Source: Rhodanobacter sp. FW104-R8 (lineage in GTDB: Bacteria > Pseudomonadota > Gammaproteobacteria > Xanthomonadales > Rhodanobacteraceae). From it: a stretch of DNA of 37,217 nucleotides. Made by a program: the position numbers and the translations under genes. Shown piece after piece: positions 30,820 through 37,217 of the stretch. The stretch is from contig NZ_LVJR01000115.1 in the NCBI RefSeq assembly GCF_001617365.1, positions 1 through 37,217 on the forward strand. Reading direction: 5' to 3'. The notes below the pieces were generated by a model, which was not told the DNA's origin, made no database searches, and was given only the letters and a program-made list of their open reading frames with translations. Numbering within the stretch: the stretch's first letter is position 1; the number at the start of each line of letters is the position of its first letter.

Positions 30820-31088
30820 GCCGGTACCCCGATCCAGCCTAGGGCTTGGAGTCCATACAGCAGAACGAAGCAGGCGGCCGTCGCGCCGCCCAGCCAAAGC
30901 CATGCGCGCTTGGCGCTCCTGAACACGAACGCCAGCGTCATCATCGCAACCCAGGTCGGGAACGCCATCATCACCCAAGGCAGTGTGGTAACCCGCGGGT
31001 CGCCCGGCCACGCCAGCGCGATCAGCCCGATCAGCCCGACGCTCAACGGCAGGCCGAGTAGGGCGGCCGACATGCATCTAGCCCACAT
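30816..31088 (-). CDS. DUF3649-type small membrane protein of siderophore operons
   Basis: This 90-residue protein (MWARCMSAALLGLPLSVGLI...) has three predicted helices, including LPWVMMAFPTWVAMMTLAFVF and WLWLGGATAACFVLLYGLQAL, and the FRSAKRAW motif typical of the DUF3649 group found next to PepSY-TM proteins. ATG 31,088 has AAGGAG seven bases upstream, so a longer in-frame start at 31,121 is rejected. It overlaps both neighbours, 11 bases with DUF3325 and four with the PepSY gene. Probably an accessory subunit of the reductase. No function is established. Confidence 0.75.
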   Translation of the reverse strand: MWARCMSAALLGLPLSVGLIGLIALAWPGDPRVTTLPWVMMAFPTWVAMMTLAFVFRSAKRAWLWLGGATAACFVLLYGLQALGWIGVPA

Positions 31089-31356
31089 GATGGTCTCCTT
31101 GCTGCGATGACCACCAGGCATCCAGGTACGGCAGCAGCACCAGCACCAGCATCAGTGCGGTGAGCGAAGCGAACACGCCGGCCCATGGGCCGAGCGCCAC
31201 GATGGCTGCCGTCGCGGCGAGCACCGTGGCGACCCAAGCCACGATGCGCAGCACGCGCACCCGCACGTGGGCGCCGGTCCACAGCCGCTGGTGCGCGCAG
31301 GCGAGGTAGAAGCCCAGCGCTGCCAGCGTGGAAAGAAACAGGTAGCTTGCGGTCAT
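31078..31356 (-). CDS. DUF3325-type small membrane protein of siderophore operons
   Basis: This 92-residue protein has three predicted helices: LFLSTLAALGFYLACA, VLRIVAWVATVLAATAAIVAL and GVFASLTALMLVLVLLPYL. The overall layout, with the AHQRLW turn and a terminal LLPYLD, fits DUF3325, a family that accompanies TonB-dependent siderophore receptors and PepSY-TM proteins. It starts 21 bp after the receptor and overlaps the DUF3649 gene by 11 bases. Function unknown. Confidence 0.75.
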   Translation of the reverse strand: MTASYLFLSTLAALGFYLACAHQRLWTGAHVRVRVLRIVAWVATVLAATAAIVALGPWAGVFASLTALMLVLVLLPYLDAWWSSQQGDHHVG

Positions 31357-31377
31357 GTCGGTGATCCCATTCCCTCG

Positions 31378-33534
31378 TTAGAATCGCCAGTCCAGGCTCA
31401 GCGTGTAGCGGCGCGGCGCGCCGTAGTAGCCGCTGTAGCGCAGGGTGTTGATGTACTTCTCGTTGCCGAGGTTGTGCACGTTCAGGCGCACCGTGGCCTC
31501 GGGCAGGAACTGCCAGGCGACAAAGCCATTGAGCACCGCGTAGCTCCCCTGTTGCACGGTGAAGCCGCTGCTTTCCATGTTGGAGATGCCACTCTGCCAG
31601 CGCCCCCCGACGCCCAGCGAGATCGCGCGGTAGGACGGCAGGTGGGTGCTCAGCAGCAGGTTGACGGTGCGCCGCGGCACCCATGGGTAGGTGTTACCGC
31701 CATTGAGCCCATCCATCTCCAAGGCGGTATAGCCGGCCACCAGGTCAACGTTGTCGCCGAGCTTGCCGGTCGCCTCCAACTCCACGCCCTTGGACTGCAC
31801 GTCGACCGGCGCGTAGATGGTCTGGCCGTACTCGTTGAACGCGCCGGTGGGCGTGGCCAGCCCTTCCTGGTCCGCCTTGAAAACGGCCAGCGTGGTCAGC
31901 AGGCGATGATCCAGCCAGTCGGCCTTGATGCCAGCCTCGTAGTTCACGCCCTTGCTGGCGTCGAGGTAGCGATTGTTCGCGTCGACCTGGTCCTGCGGCT
32001 GGTAGATGTCCGAATAGCTGACATAGCCGAGCACGTGGTCGCTGAAATCGAAAGTCAGGCCGCCGTAGGGGCTGGTGTGGCTGGTGGTCTGGTCGAAGTC
32101 CAACGCGTAGGAGCGGCCCTGCCGGCGATACTGGGAGTAGTTGACGCCGACGATCGCCTTGAGGCGGTCGGTGAGCGCGAGCCGGGTGGTGCCGAAGGCA
32201 CGCTTCAGCCGCTGGTCGAGCTCGGAGTAGAGCGAGGGCGCGCTCCAGGACGGCTCCGCGATCGCATGAGTCGAATATGGGAAGGGCGGCAGCGCGCCCC
32301 AGGCGGGCGAGTCCGGGTCCGCGTTCTGCTCCCAGCCATCGGTAGAGCTTCTGGCAAGGCTCGCGCCGAACACCGCTTCCTGGTCGCGGCCGAACAGATC
32401 GAAATGACCGTTGAGCGTGATCGTACCCAGGTGCGCGTCGGCCTTGTCGATGCCGCTCCACGGATAGCCGTACAGGCCCAGGCCGGTGGCCGGGTCCAGC
32501 CCGGTGCCGAGCGCGTCGTAGGCGTAGAACATCTTTTCGTCGCCGGCCGCGCGGCGGTAGTTGTACGAGACCTTCAGCGTCCAGTCGTCGCCGAGCAGGT
32601 GCACGTACTCGGCGAAGGCGGTCTGGTTGGTGGTGTTCCAGTAGGTCCAGTCCTGGGTGGTAGTGGCACCGGTAGGCCACTCGGCCTGGGTGCCGTCGCT
32701 GTCCATGAAGGTCAGCGCGCCCCACATGATGCCGTCGGACTTGGCGCGCTGGTAGGAATAGCCCAGCGTCAGTGTGCCGTTGTCGCCGATCTGGCCATCG
32801 ACCACACCGTACAGGTAGGTGCGCGTGTTGTGGTTGTCACTCAGGTACGAGCCGCTGTCTTCGCGCACGGCCACCGCGCGCCCGGCCCAGCGGCGATCGG
32901 CGGTTAACGGCGTGGAATAGTCCGCCTGCGCGCGAGTGGTGCCCCACGACCCATAGCTCACGCCGAACGACCCTTGGCGCTGGTTGGTCGGGCGCTTGCG
33001 CACGTAGTTGATGGTGCCGGCAGAGTTGCCCACGCCAGTGAGCAGGCCGTTGGCGCCGCGGATCACCTCCACCTTCTCGTAGCCGAAGCTGTCCATCGCG
33101 CCAGTAGAGACACCCCAGTTGTTGGGCAGTCCGGTGCCGTCGATCTGTGTGTTGAGGATGTCGAATCCACGCGCGCTGTAGCTGGTGCGGTTGGTTTCCC
33201 ATTCGTCCACCTGCACTCCGGTGGCCAGCCGCAGCGCGTCATTGACGCTGTGCGCGTCGAAGTCGTCCATCTGCTCGCTGGTGATCTCGCTGATCGACTG
33301 CGGCGTATCTTTGACGGCTAGGTCGAGATTGGTGGCACCGGCGCTGGTGCGCTCGGCGCGCTGAGCGACGACCAGCACCTGGCCTAGGGTCGTGACGTCC
33401 GTAGGCGCAGAAGAGGCGTTACCCGGCGCAGAAGATGTGTCGGTGGCGTAAGCCTGGAACGTGGCCAGCAGGATGCTCGCGGCGAGCAGGGGCAGGCGGG
33501 GAAGGATGGCCGGGCGGTAACGGTGAAGGAGCAT
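31378..33534 (-). CDS. TonB-dependent ferric-siderophore receptor (TBDR 5), FhuE/FoxA-type
   Basis: ATG 33,534, with AGGGA upstream, begins MLLHRYRPAILPRLPLLAAS with a signal peptide to about QAYA. The TonB-box and plug region reads TTLGQVLVVAQRAERTS, VKDTPQSISEITSEQMDDFDAHSVNDALRLATGVQV, YSARGFDILNTQIDG and VEVIRGANGLLTGVGNSAGTINYVRKRPT, the classical TonB-siderophore-receptor signature. The barrel has GLATPTGAFNEYG and ends in YGAPRRYTLSLDWRF. At 718 residues it is complete. It leads an operon with DUF3325, DUF3649 and a PepSY-TM protein and has a good Fur box about 70 bp upstream. Probable ligand: a hydroxamate or similar ferric siderophore; no siderophore biosynthesis genes are present, so it may be a xenosiderophore. 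Confidence 0.93.
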   Translation of the reverse strand: MLLHRYRPAILPRLPLLAASILLATFQAYATDTSSAPGNASSAPTDVTTLGQVLVVAQRAERTSAGATNLDLAVKDTPQSISEITSEQMDDFDAHSVNDALRLATGVQVDEWETNRTSYSARGFDILNTQIDGTGLPNNWGVSTGAMDSFGYEKVEVIRGANGLLTGVGNSAGTINYVRKRPTNQRQGSFGVSYGSWGTTRAQADYSTPLTADRRWAGRAVAVREDSGSYLSDNHNTRTYLYGVVDGQIGDNGTLTLGYSYQRAKSDGIMWGALTFMDSDGTQAEWPTGATTTQDWTYWNTTNQTAFAEYVHLLGDDWTLKVSYNYRRAAGDEKMFYAYDALGTGLDPATGLGLYGYPWSGIDKADAHLGTITLNGHFDLFGRDQEAVFGASLARSSTDGWEQNADPDSPAWGALPPFPYSTHAIAEPSWSAPSLYSELDQRLKRAFGTTRLALTDRLKAIVGVNYSQYRRQGRSYALDFDQTTSHTSPYGGLTFDFSDHVLGYVSYSDIYQPQDQVDANNRYLDASKGVNYEAGIKADWLDHRLLTTLAVFKADQEGLATPTGAFNEYGQTIYAPVDVQSKGVELEATGKLGDNVDLVAGYTALEMDGLNGGNTYPWVPRRTVNLLLSTHLPSYRAISLGVGGRWQSGISNMESSGFTVQQGSYAVLNGFVAWQFLPEATVRLNVHNLGNEKYINTLRYSGYYGAPRRYTLSLDWRF

Positions 33535-33602
33535 CGAAATTCCCTGATGATGGCTGTTGGATCGGCGCGCTCCGGAAAGGTCCGGCGCCCTTAAACCAGC
33601 AT

Positions 33603-33621
33603 CATAATGAGAATGATTACT
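33603..33621 (-). promoter_or_regulatory. Fur box of the siderophore-receptor operon
   Basis: CATAATGAGAATGATTACT matches the 19-bp Fur consensus at 14 of 19 positions and lies about 70 bp upstream of the receptor start in an otherwise GC-rich region. Iron-dependent repression is expected. Confidence 0.75.
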
Positions 33622-34214
33622 AATTGCATCACTCGGCGAAGCGGACACTCGCTTGGGAGGCAGAGTCCGATGTGGTTAATGCTTTCGACGGGTGTCCCGA
33701 ACTAGAGGTGGCCCCCTTTCGGACCCGTCGTGAACAAGGTGAAAAATCGGCAAGCTAATGAGGCAAGGCGCAGTCCGAGTGCTGGTACGGTGTGCAGCTC
33801 CACCCCAAAAGTCACACCCACCACGAAAACGCCCTGCTCAAGCGCTTCGTGTCGACATCTGCGGCTGCACCACACGCTGTGAACGCCGTCAACATCTTCG
33901 AGGATCAGATTGAGCGCGTGCGCGGGGAGGTTGGCAATGACACCGTGCTGCTCGGCCTTCCGGTGGCGTGAATTTCCCCGTGGGCGCCGTCCTCCTGCAC
34001 AAGGCGATCGGCCACCAGCTAGTTTGAGAGTTCTTGCCGGAAGCGGACGTAGGCGGAGTAATTGGGGAGCGTTATCAGGGGTAGGGCGTTTGCTTCGACC
34101 CAAAGCGGTTCTTGGGCGCTCCGGTCGGAGCGGCGGTAGGGACTGGCTATCTCGGTGTTCCGGGCCCTTTGTTTGCGCTAGCGATCCCTGGAAATTGGCC
34201 AGGGATGCTCTGAT
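33622..34214. other. Gene-poor stretch, probable mobile-element debris
   Basis: No intact gene is recognisable. On the plus strand around 33,780-33,971 one frame reads CWYGVQLHPKSHTHHENALL and then about 45 more residues to a stop; its WYGxxxH spacing faintly recalls the catalytic core of IS5-type transposases, but the match is weak. An 8-bp stem, ATCCCTGG with CCAGGGAT, lies at 34,184-34,206 and may mark an element end. Nothing else stands out. Confidence 0.45.
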
Positions 34215-34500
34215 TTATTCCCCGTCTGCGACATCATAATAGTCAACAGTTCCAGCCCAACACCACGAAGCAGCGTTCGTTTGTCTCCTTGAGTTTTGAG
34301 TCGAAGAAGAAGCAGACGCGCCGGGAGAAATTTCTGGGCGAGGTGGACAAGGTGGTGTCTGGACGACACTACTAGGGCTGATCGAATCAAACTATATGAC
34401 GTTCGGCCGTCGCGGCCGACCCCTTCATGCTCGCGTCGACGATGCTGAGCATCCATCTCATCGAGCAGTGGTACGTGCTGAGTGATCCGGCGCACATCAG
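34207..34500 (+). pseudogene. Broken N-terminal fragment of an IS5-family transposase
   Basis: One frame reads KQRSFVSLSFESKKKQTRRE then KFLGEVDKVVSGRHY and a stop, matching the usual IS5 N-terminus (SFxxLEFxxKKKQTRREKFL). After the stop another frame gives LIESNYMTFGRRGRP, and a third gives MLSIHLIEQWYVLSDPAHI, equivalent to the MLRxHxLQxWYxLSDPAMED block. At least one stop and two frameshifts are present, and the catalytic domain is missing. Confidence 0.75.
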
Positions 34501-34711
34501 TTCAGACTGCCAAGCGGTCGGTGACTTATCCAAATTGAGTAGGCGGGGGCAGCAAGTATTTCGTGGAGGCCTTGCCATCGAAGCGGCCAATACCTATCCG
34601 GATTTCTGGTCTACGACGCGACCGGTAAGTCCGTGTCGGTGCCGAACACGACGACTTGATACTTCATGGGAACAGCCTGGGCTGAGTTCTCGGACAGACT
34701 CCAGACAGCAC
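34501..34711. other. Unassigned stretch between IS5 debris and the inverted repeat
   Basis: Nothing recognisable: scattered stops in all frames, no repeat or RNA motif seen. It is probably the remaining eroded part of the IS5-type element. Confidence 0.4.
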
Positions 34712-34755
34712 TGCCGCTACCGCACCATGACCTCGCGCATGGTGCGGTAGCGGCA
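34712..34755. repeat. 18-bp perfect inverted repeat upstream of the riboswitch
   Basis: TGCCGCTACCGCACCATG (34,712-34,729) and CATGGTGCGGTAGCGGCA (34,738-34,755) form an 18-bp perfect stem with loop ACCTCGCG. No T-run follows on either strand. It could stop transcription coming from the debris region before the riboswitch, or be an interspersed palindromic (REP/MITE-like) element. Confidence 0.8.
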
Positions 34756-34782
34756 ATTGCTCTAAGATGCGCGCTGCCTGAG

Positions 34783-35010
34783 GTGATCGCCGGTCTGGCC
34801 GGTGATTGAAACGGGAATCCGGTGCGCGGTTCGTGTGCAAACACGCATGGCTATTCCGGAGCTGCCCCCGCAACGGTGGGCGGGCCATGGTCTTCATCGG
34901 CCATCGGATCGACACACAGCCACTGTGCGCCACGCATGGGAAGGCATCGATTCGGAAGACGCAAGTCTTCGTCCGCGAGCCCGGAGACCGGCCACGGGTA
35001 TGACCTGACA
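34783..35010 (+). ncRNA. Cobalamin (adenosyl/aquo-B12) riboswitch
   Basis: All hallmark blocks occur in order: GGTGATTGAAACGGGAATCC at 34,801-34,820, GAGCTGCCCCCGCAACGGT near 34,859-34,877, GCCACTG at 34,919-34,925, TGGGAAGGC near 34,937-34,945 and the B12 box GAGCCCGGAGACCGGCC at 34,977-34,993. GGCCGGT (34,797-34,803) can pair with ACCGGCC (34,987-34,993) to close the core. It lies 130 bp before the btuB start and represses it when cobalamin is plentiful. Confidence 0.95.
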
Positions 35011-35061
35011 AGCGGTGGGCTTGTGTCCGGGGCCATGCCGCCGGCATGCCGCCGCCACGCT

Positions 35062-35119
35062 TCCTTTGCCGCCTGTCGCCACCTCAATGGTGCCGCACGG
35101 GTTGGTGCGGCCAAAGGAG
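35062..35119 (+). promoter_or_regulatory. Candidate expression platform: ribosome-binding-site sequestering element
   Basis: TCCTTTG (35,062-35,068) is perfectly complementary to CAAAGGA (35,112-35,118), which contains the btuB ribosome-binding site. Between them GCCGCAC (35,092-35,098) and GTGCGGC (35,105-35,111) make a 7-bp hairpin that abuts the site. This supports translational control by the riboswitch. Confidence 0.55.
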
Positions 35120-35127
35120 CAGTCCAC

Positions 35128-36978
35128 GTGTCGTTGCACGTCGTGTTTTTCCGTCAGTCCGTTCTGGCGGCTGCCTTGTTGTCTTTCCTTGCGCCCGTGT
35201 TCGCCGGCGATGCCGCGACCGCTCTCGATCAGATGGTGGTCACCGCCAGCCGCACCGAGCAGACCCGGCAACAAACCCTGGCCGCGGTTACCGTGATCGA
35301 TCGCGCCGAGATCGAGCAGCTGCAGCCGAACTCGCTGCCGGACCTGCTGCGCGGCACGCCGGGCATGTTGCTAGCCAATAATGGCGGGCCGGGCAAGTCC
35401 ACCTCGATGTTCCTGCGTGGCACCGAATCGGATCACGTGCTGGTGCTGGTCGACGGTGTGCGCATCGGCTCGGCCACGGCCGGCGGTGCGGCGATCCAGG
35501 ATATTCCGGTCGACCAGATCGAGCGCATCGAGATCGTGCGCGGGCCGTTTTCCAGCCTGTATGGCTCCGAAGCGCTGGGCGGTGTGATCCAGATCTTCAC
35601 CCGGCGCCCCGAAAGTGCGTTTTCGCCACATGCCAGCATCGGCGTGGGCAGCGATGGCGAGCAGCGGGTTAGTGCCGGTGTGGCCGGTCGCAACGGACAG
35701 GGCTGGTATTCAGTCGATGCCGCTCACGAGAACACCGACGGCATCAACGTCAGTCGGTGCAAGCCTCTGGCCAAGGGCGGCTGCTCGGTGATCGATCCCG
35801 ATCGCGACGGCTACCGCAACAATTCGCTCAACCTGCAGGGCGGTTATCGCTTCAGCGACGCATGGGACGGCGACGCACGACTGTTCCGTGCCGAGGGCCG
35901 CAATGAGTACGACGGCGCCGTCAACGACATGGCCAAAACCGTGCAGCAGGTTGCCGGTGCACGCCTGCGCTATACCCCGATGAAGGACGTGTCGATCACC
36001 GTCAACATTGGCCGCAGCGCCGACGTCAGCGACAACTATCTCAAGGGCGTTTACGTCGGCAACTTCGACACCCGTCGCGATCTCGGCTCGTTGCAGGCGG
36101 ATATCGGTGCGGTGGGCGGCCTGTTCAGTGTGGGCTATGACTGGCAGCGCGACCGCGTCGGCAGCAATACGGTGTACGCGGTGGATCACCGCATCAACCA
36201 CGGCGTGTTCGGCCAATGGCAGCAGAGCTTCGGCACGCAGTCGCTGCAGGCCAGCGTGCGTCGTGACGAGAATGCCCAGTTCGGTGGCAAGACCACCGGC
36301 AGCGCGCTGTGGGGTTGGGAGATGAATGACACCCTGCGGCTCACCGCCAGTTACGGCACGGCGTACAAGGCGCCGACCTTCAACGAACTGTACTTTCCCG
36401 GCTACGGCAACCCGGATCTCGCGCCGGAAACGTCGCGCAGCGCCGAGCTGGGTTTGCGCGGTACGCATGCCTTGGGCCATTGGTCGCTCAGCGGCTTCGA
36501 TACCCGCATCAATCACCTGATCGCCTACGACGCGGCCAGCATGGCGCCGGCGAATATCGACCGTGCGCACATCCGTGGCGTCGAGGCGGCGATGGACGGC
36601 ACGCTTGCCGGCTGGATCTGGCGCACCAGCGCCACCTGGCTCGATCCGCGCAACGCCGCGCCGGGCAGCAACGACGGCAACGTGTTGCCGCGCCGTGCGC
36701 GTCGCAGCGCGCGGATCGACCTGGACCGCAAGCTCGGCGATTTCAGCATCGGCGGCAGCCTGTACGGCGCCGGCGAGCGCTATGACGACCTCGCCAACAG
36801 GAACCGCCTGGGCGGCTATGCACTGAGCGACTTGCGGGTCAGCTACGCCATCAATCCGGCCTGGAATCTACGCCTGTCGCTCAACAACCTGTTCGACCGG
36901 CACTACGAAACCGCGCGCTACTACAACCAGCCGGGCCGCAACTACCTGCTCACCCTGAACTACCGCCCGGTCCGCTGA
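35128..36978 (+). CDS. btuB: Vitamin B12 outer-membrane receptor BtuB
   Basis: This is the TonB-dependent cobalamin receptor. GTG 35,128 is chosen because AAGGAG lies eight bases upstream and it begins a signal peptide (SLHVVFFRQSVLAAALLSFLAPVFA); upstream in-frame codons fall inside the riboswitch. The TonB box is DQMVVTASR, followed by AAVTVIDRAEIEQLQPNSLPDLLRGTPGM, a plug with LRGTESDHVLVLVDGVRIGSAT and IEIVRGPFSSLYGSEALGGVIQIFTRRP, all close to BtuB. The barrel shows YKAPTFNELYFPGYGNPDLAPETS and ends in YLLTLNYRPVR. The length of 616 residues equals typical BtuB. It is controlled by the upstream cobalamin riboswitch and followed after 29 bp by a BtuM-like gene. Confidence 0.95.
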   Translation: MSLHVVFFRQSVLAAALLSFLAPVFAGDAATALDQMVVTASRTEQTRQQTLAAVTVIDRAEIEQLQPNSLPDLLRGTPGMLLANNGGPGKSTSMFLRGTESDHVLVLVDGVRIGSATAGGAAIQDIPVDQIERIEIVRGPFSSLYGSEALGGVIQIFTRRPESAFSPHASIGVGSDGEQRVSAGVAGRNGQGWYSVDAAHENTDGINVSRCKPLAKGGCSVIDPDRDGYRNNSLNLQGGYRFSDAWDGDARLFRAEGRNEYDGAVNDMAKTVQQVAGARLRYTPMKDVSITVNIGRSADVSDNYLKGVYVGNFDTRRDLGSLQADIGAVGGLFSVGYDWQRDRVGSNTVYAVDHRINHGVFGQWQQSFGTQSLQASVRRDENAQFGGKTTGSALWGWEMNDTLRLTASYGTAYKAPTFNELYFPGYGNPDLAPETSRSAELGLRGTHALGHWSLSGFDTRINHLIAYDAASMAPANIDRAHIRGVEAAMDGTLAGWIWRTSATWLDPRNAAPGSNDGNVLPRRARRSARIDLDRKLGDFSIGGSLYGAGERYDDLANRNRLGGYALSDLRVSYAINPAWNLRLSLNNLFDRHYETARYYNQPGRNYLLTLNYRPVR

Positions 36979-36985
36979 GCGGACC
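36969..36985 (+). repeat. Small hairpin across the btuB stop codon
   Basis: GGTCCGC-TGA-GCGGACC is a 7-bp perfect stem whose loop is the btuB stop codon, 22 bases before the next start. It may modulate coupling between btuB and the following gene. Confidence 0.4.
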
Positions 36986-37007
36986 CCATCAGCACGAGAG
37001 GACTGCC

Positions 37008-37217
37008 ATGAAACCATTGTCCCGCAACATCTCGACCAGCCTGTTCGTCACCCTGGCCGTGGTGATGGTCGCCACCCGCTTCCATCACCTGGGTTCGCTG
37101 CTGCACCTGCCCGATGCGTCGATGGCAGTGTTCTTCCTCGGCGGCCTGTACCTGCGCAAGCACGGGCAGTTCGCGCTGATGCAGGGACTGGCGGTGGCGG
37201 GCGACTGGGCTTCGGTC
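37008..37217 (+). CDS. BtuM-like small membrane protein (cobalamin ECF S-component family), truncated by window end
   Basis: Seventy codons are visible: MKPLSRNISTSLFVTLAVVM, then VATRFHHLGSLLHLPDASMA and VFFLGGLYLRKH. The ATRFHHxGSxxHLPDASMAVFFLGGLYL block is what I associate with the BtuM family of solitary S-component-like cobalamin transporters, which follow btuB under B12 riboswitches in Proteobacteria. ATG 37,008 has GAGAGGA upstream. The diagnostic later cysteine region is beyond the window, so assignment rests on the N-terminus and location. Inner membrane; likely cobalamin import. Confidence 0.7.
   Translation, partial: MKPLSRNISTSLFVTLAVVMVATRFHHLGSLLHLPDASMAVFFLGGLYLRKHGQFALMQGLAVAGDWASV

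Noticed and set aside
34178-34495. Minus-strand 105-codon frame
   Set aside because: It lies opposite the IS5 transposase fragment, which has the recognisable motifs on the plus strand.
1-37217. CRISPR arrays, rRNA, tRNA genes or phage attachment sites
   Set aside because: No regularly spaced repeats, tRNA-like cloverleaf or rRNA stretches were noticed on reading; small GC hairpins found are isolated.

Overview
This window looks like the chromosome of a GC-rich gammaproteobacterium, most likely a member of the Xanthomonadales/Rhodanobacteraceae (Rhodanobacter/Dyella type). That placement is inferred from base composition, the wealth of TonB-dependent receptors and the protein style; no marker gene is present. 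Almost everything in it is metal or cofactor acquisition. There are six TonB-dependent receptors (TBDRs), two ABC importers, one exported chelatase system and a cobalamin riboswitch.

Positions 1-19,010 are a molybdenum/oxyanion island. A truncated TDT-family transporter (minus) diverges from modE (plus), which is followed by a minimal HD-GYP phosphodiesterase. All genes from 2461 to 18,882 then read leftward. modABC (18,882-16,338) and a small exported SUOX-fold (molybdopterin oxidoreductase-like) protein each have their own promoter. Below them lies a long gene train: TBDR, TBDR, an orphan ModA-like binding protein, a DUF2478 protein, TBDR, BtuC-type permease, BtuD-type ATPase, BtuF/MolA-like binding protein, methyltransferase and a DUF364 protein. 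Three near-perfect Fnr/Dnr-type boxes (TTGAC/T-N4-A/GTCAA) precede the TDT gene, the SUOX-fold gene and modA. Each has a -10-like hexamer at class II spacing. This suggests that molybdate supply is switched on when oxygen is low or nitrogen oxides are present, which suits a nitrate-respiring or denitrifying cell. ModE-like operator candidates overlap two of the start regions.

Positions 19,085-26,980 hold an AraC regulator and a divergent, tightly coupled four-gene operon: a TBDR, a 1327-residue CobN-like chelatase with a signal peptide and a C-terminal membrane anchor, a MotA/TolQ/ExbB-type protein and a DUF2149 protein. This is the gene set of the Bacteroidota Hmu haem-iron system, here in a gammaproteobacterial setting.

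Positions 26,981-29,161 are a mobile-element scar: a decayed IS200/IS605 transposase fragment and an intact IS1182-family element whose inverted repeats can be read.

Positions 29,287-33,621 are a ferric-siderophore module: a FhuE/FoxA-type TBDR under a Fur-like box, then DUF3325, DUF3649 and a PepSY-TM protein. Positions 33,622-34,711 are gene-poor, with IS5-type transposase debris. An 18-bp perfect inverted repeat then leads into a cobalamin riboswitch, btuB with a GTG start, and the start of a BtuM-like small membrane protein that runs off the window.

The most novel features are the composite molybdenum/oxyanion train (three TBDRs, an orphan ModA, a MolBCA/BtuCDF-type importer, DUF2478, a methyltransferase and DUF364) and the exported, membrane-anchored CobN-like chelatase with its own ExbB/ExbD-like pair.
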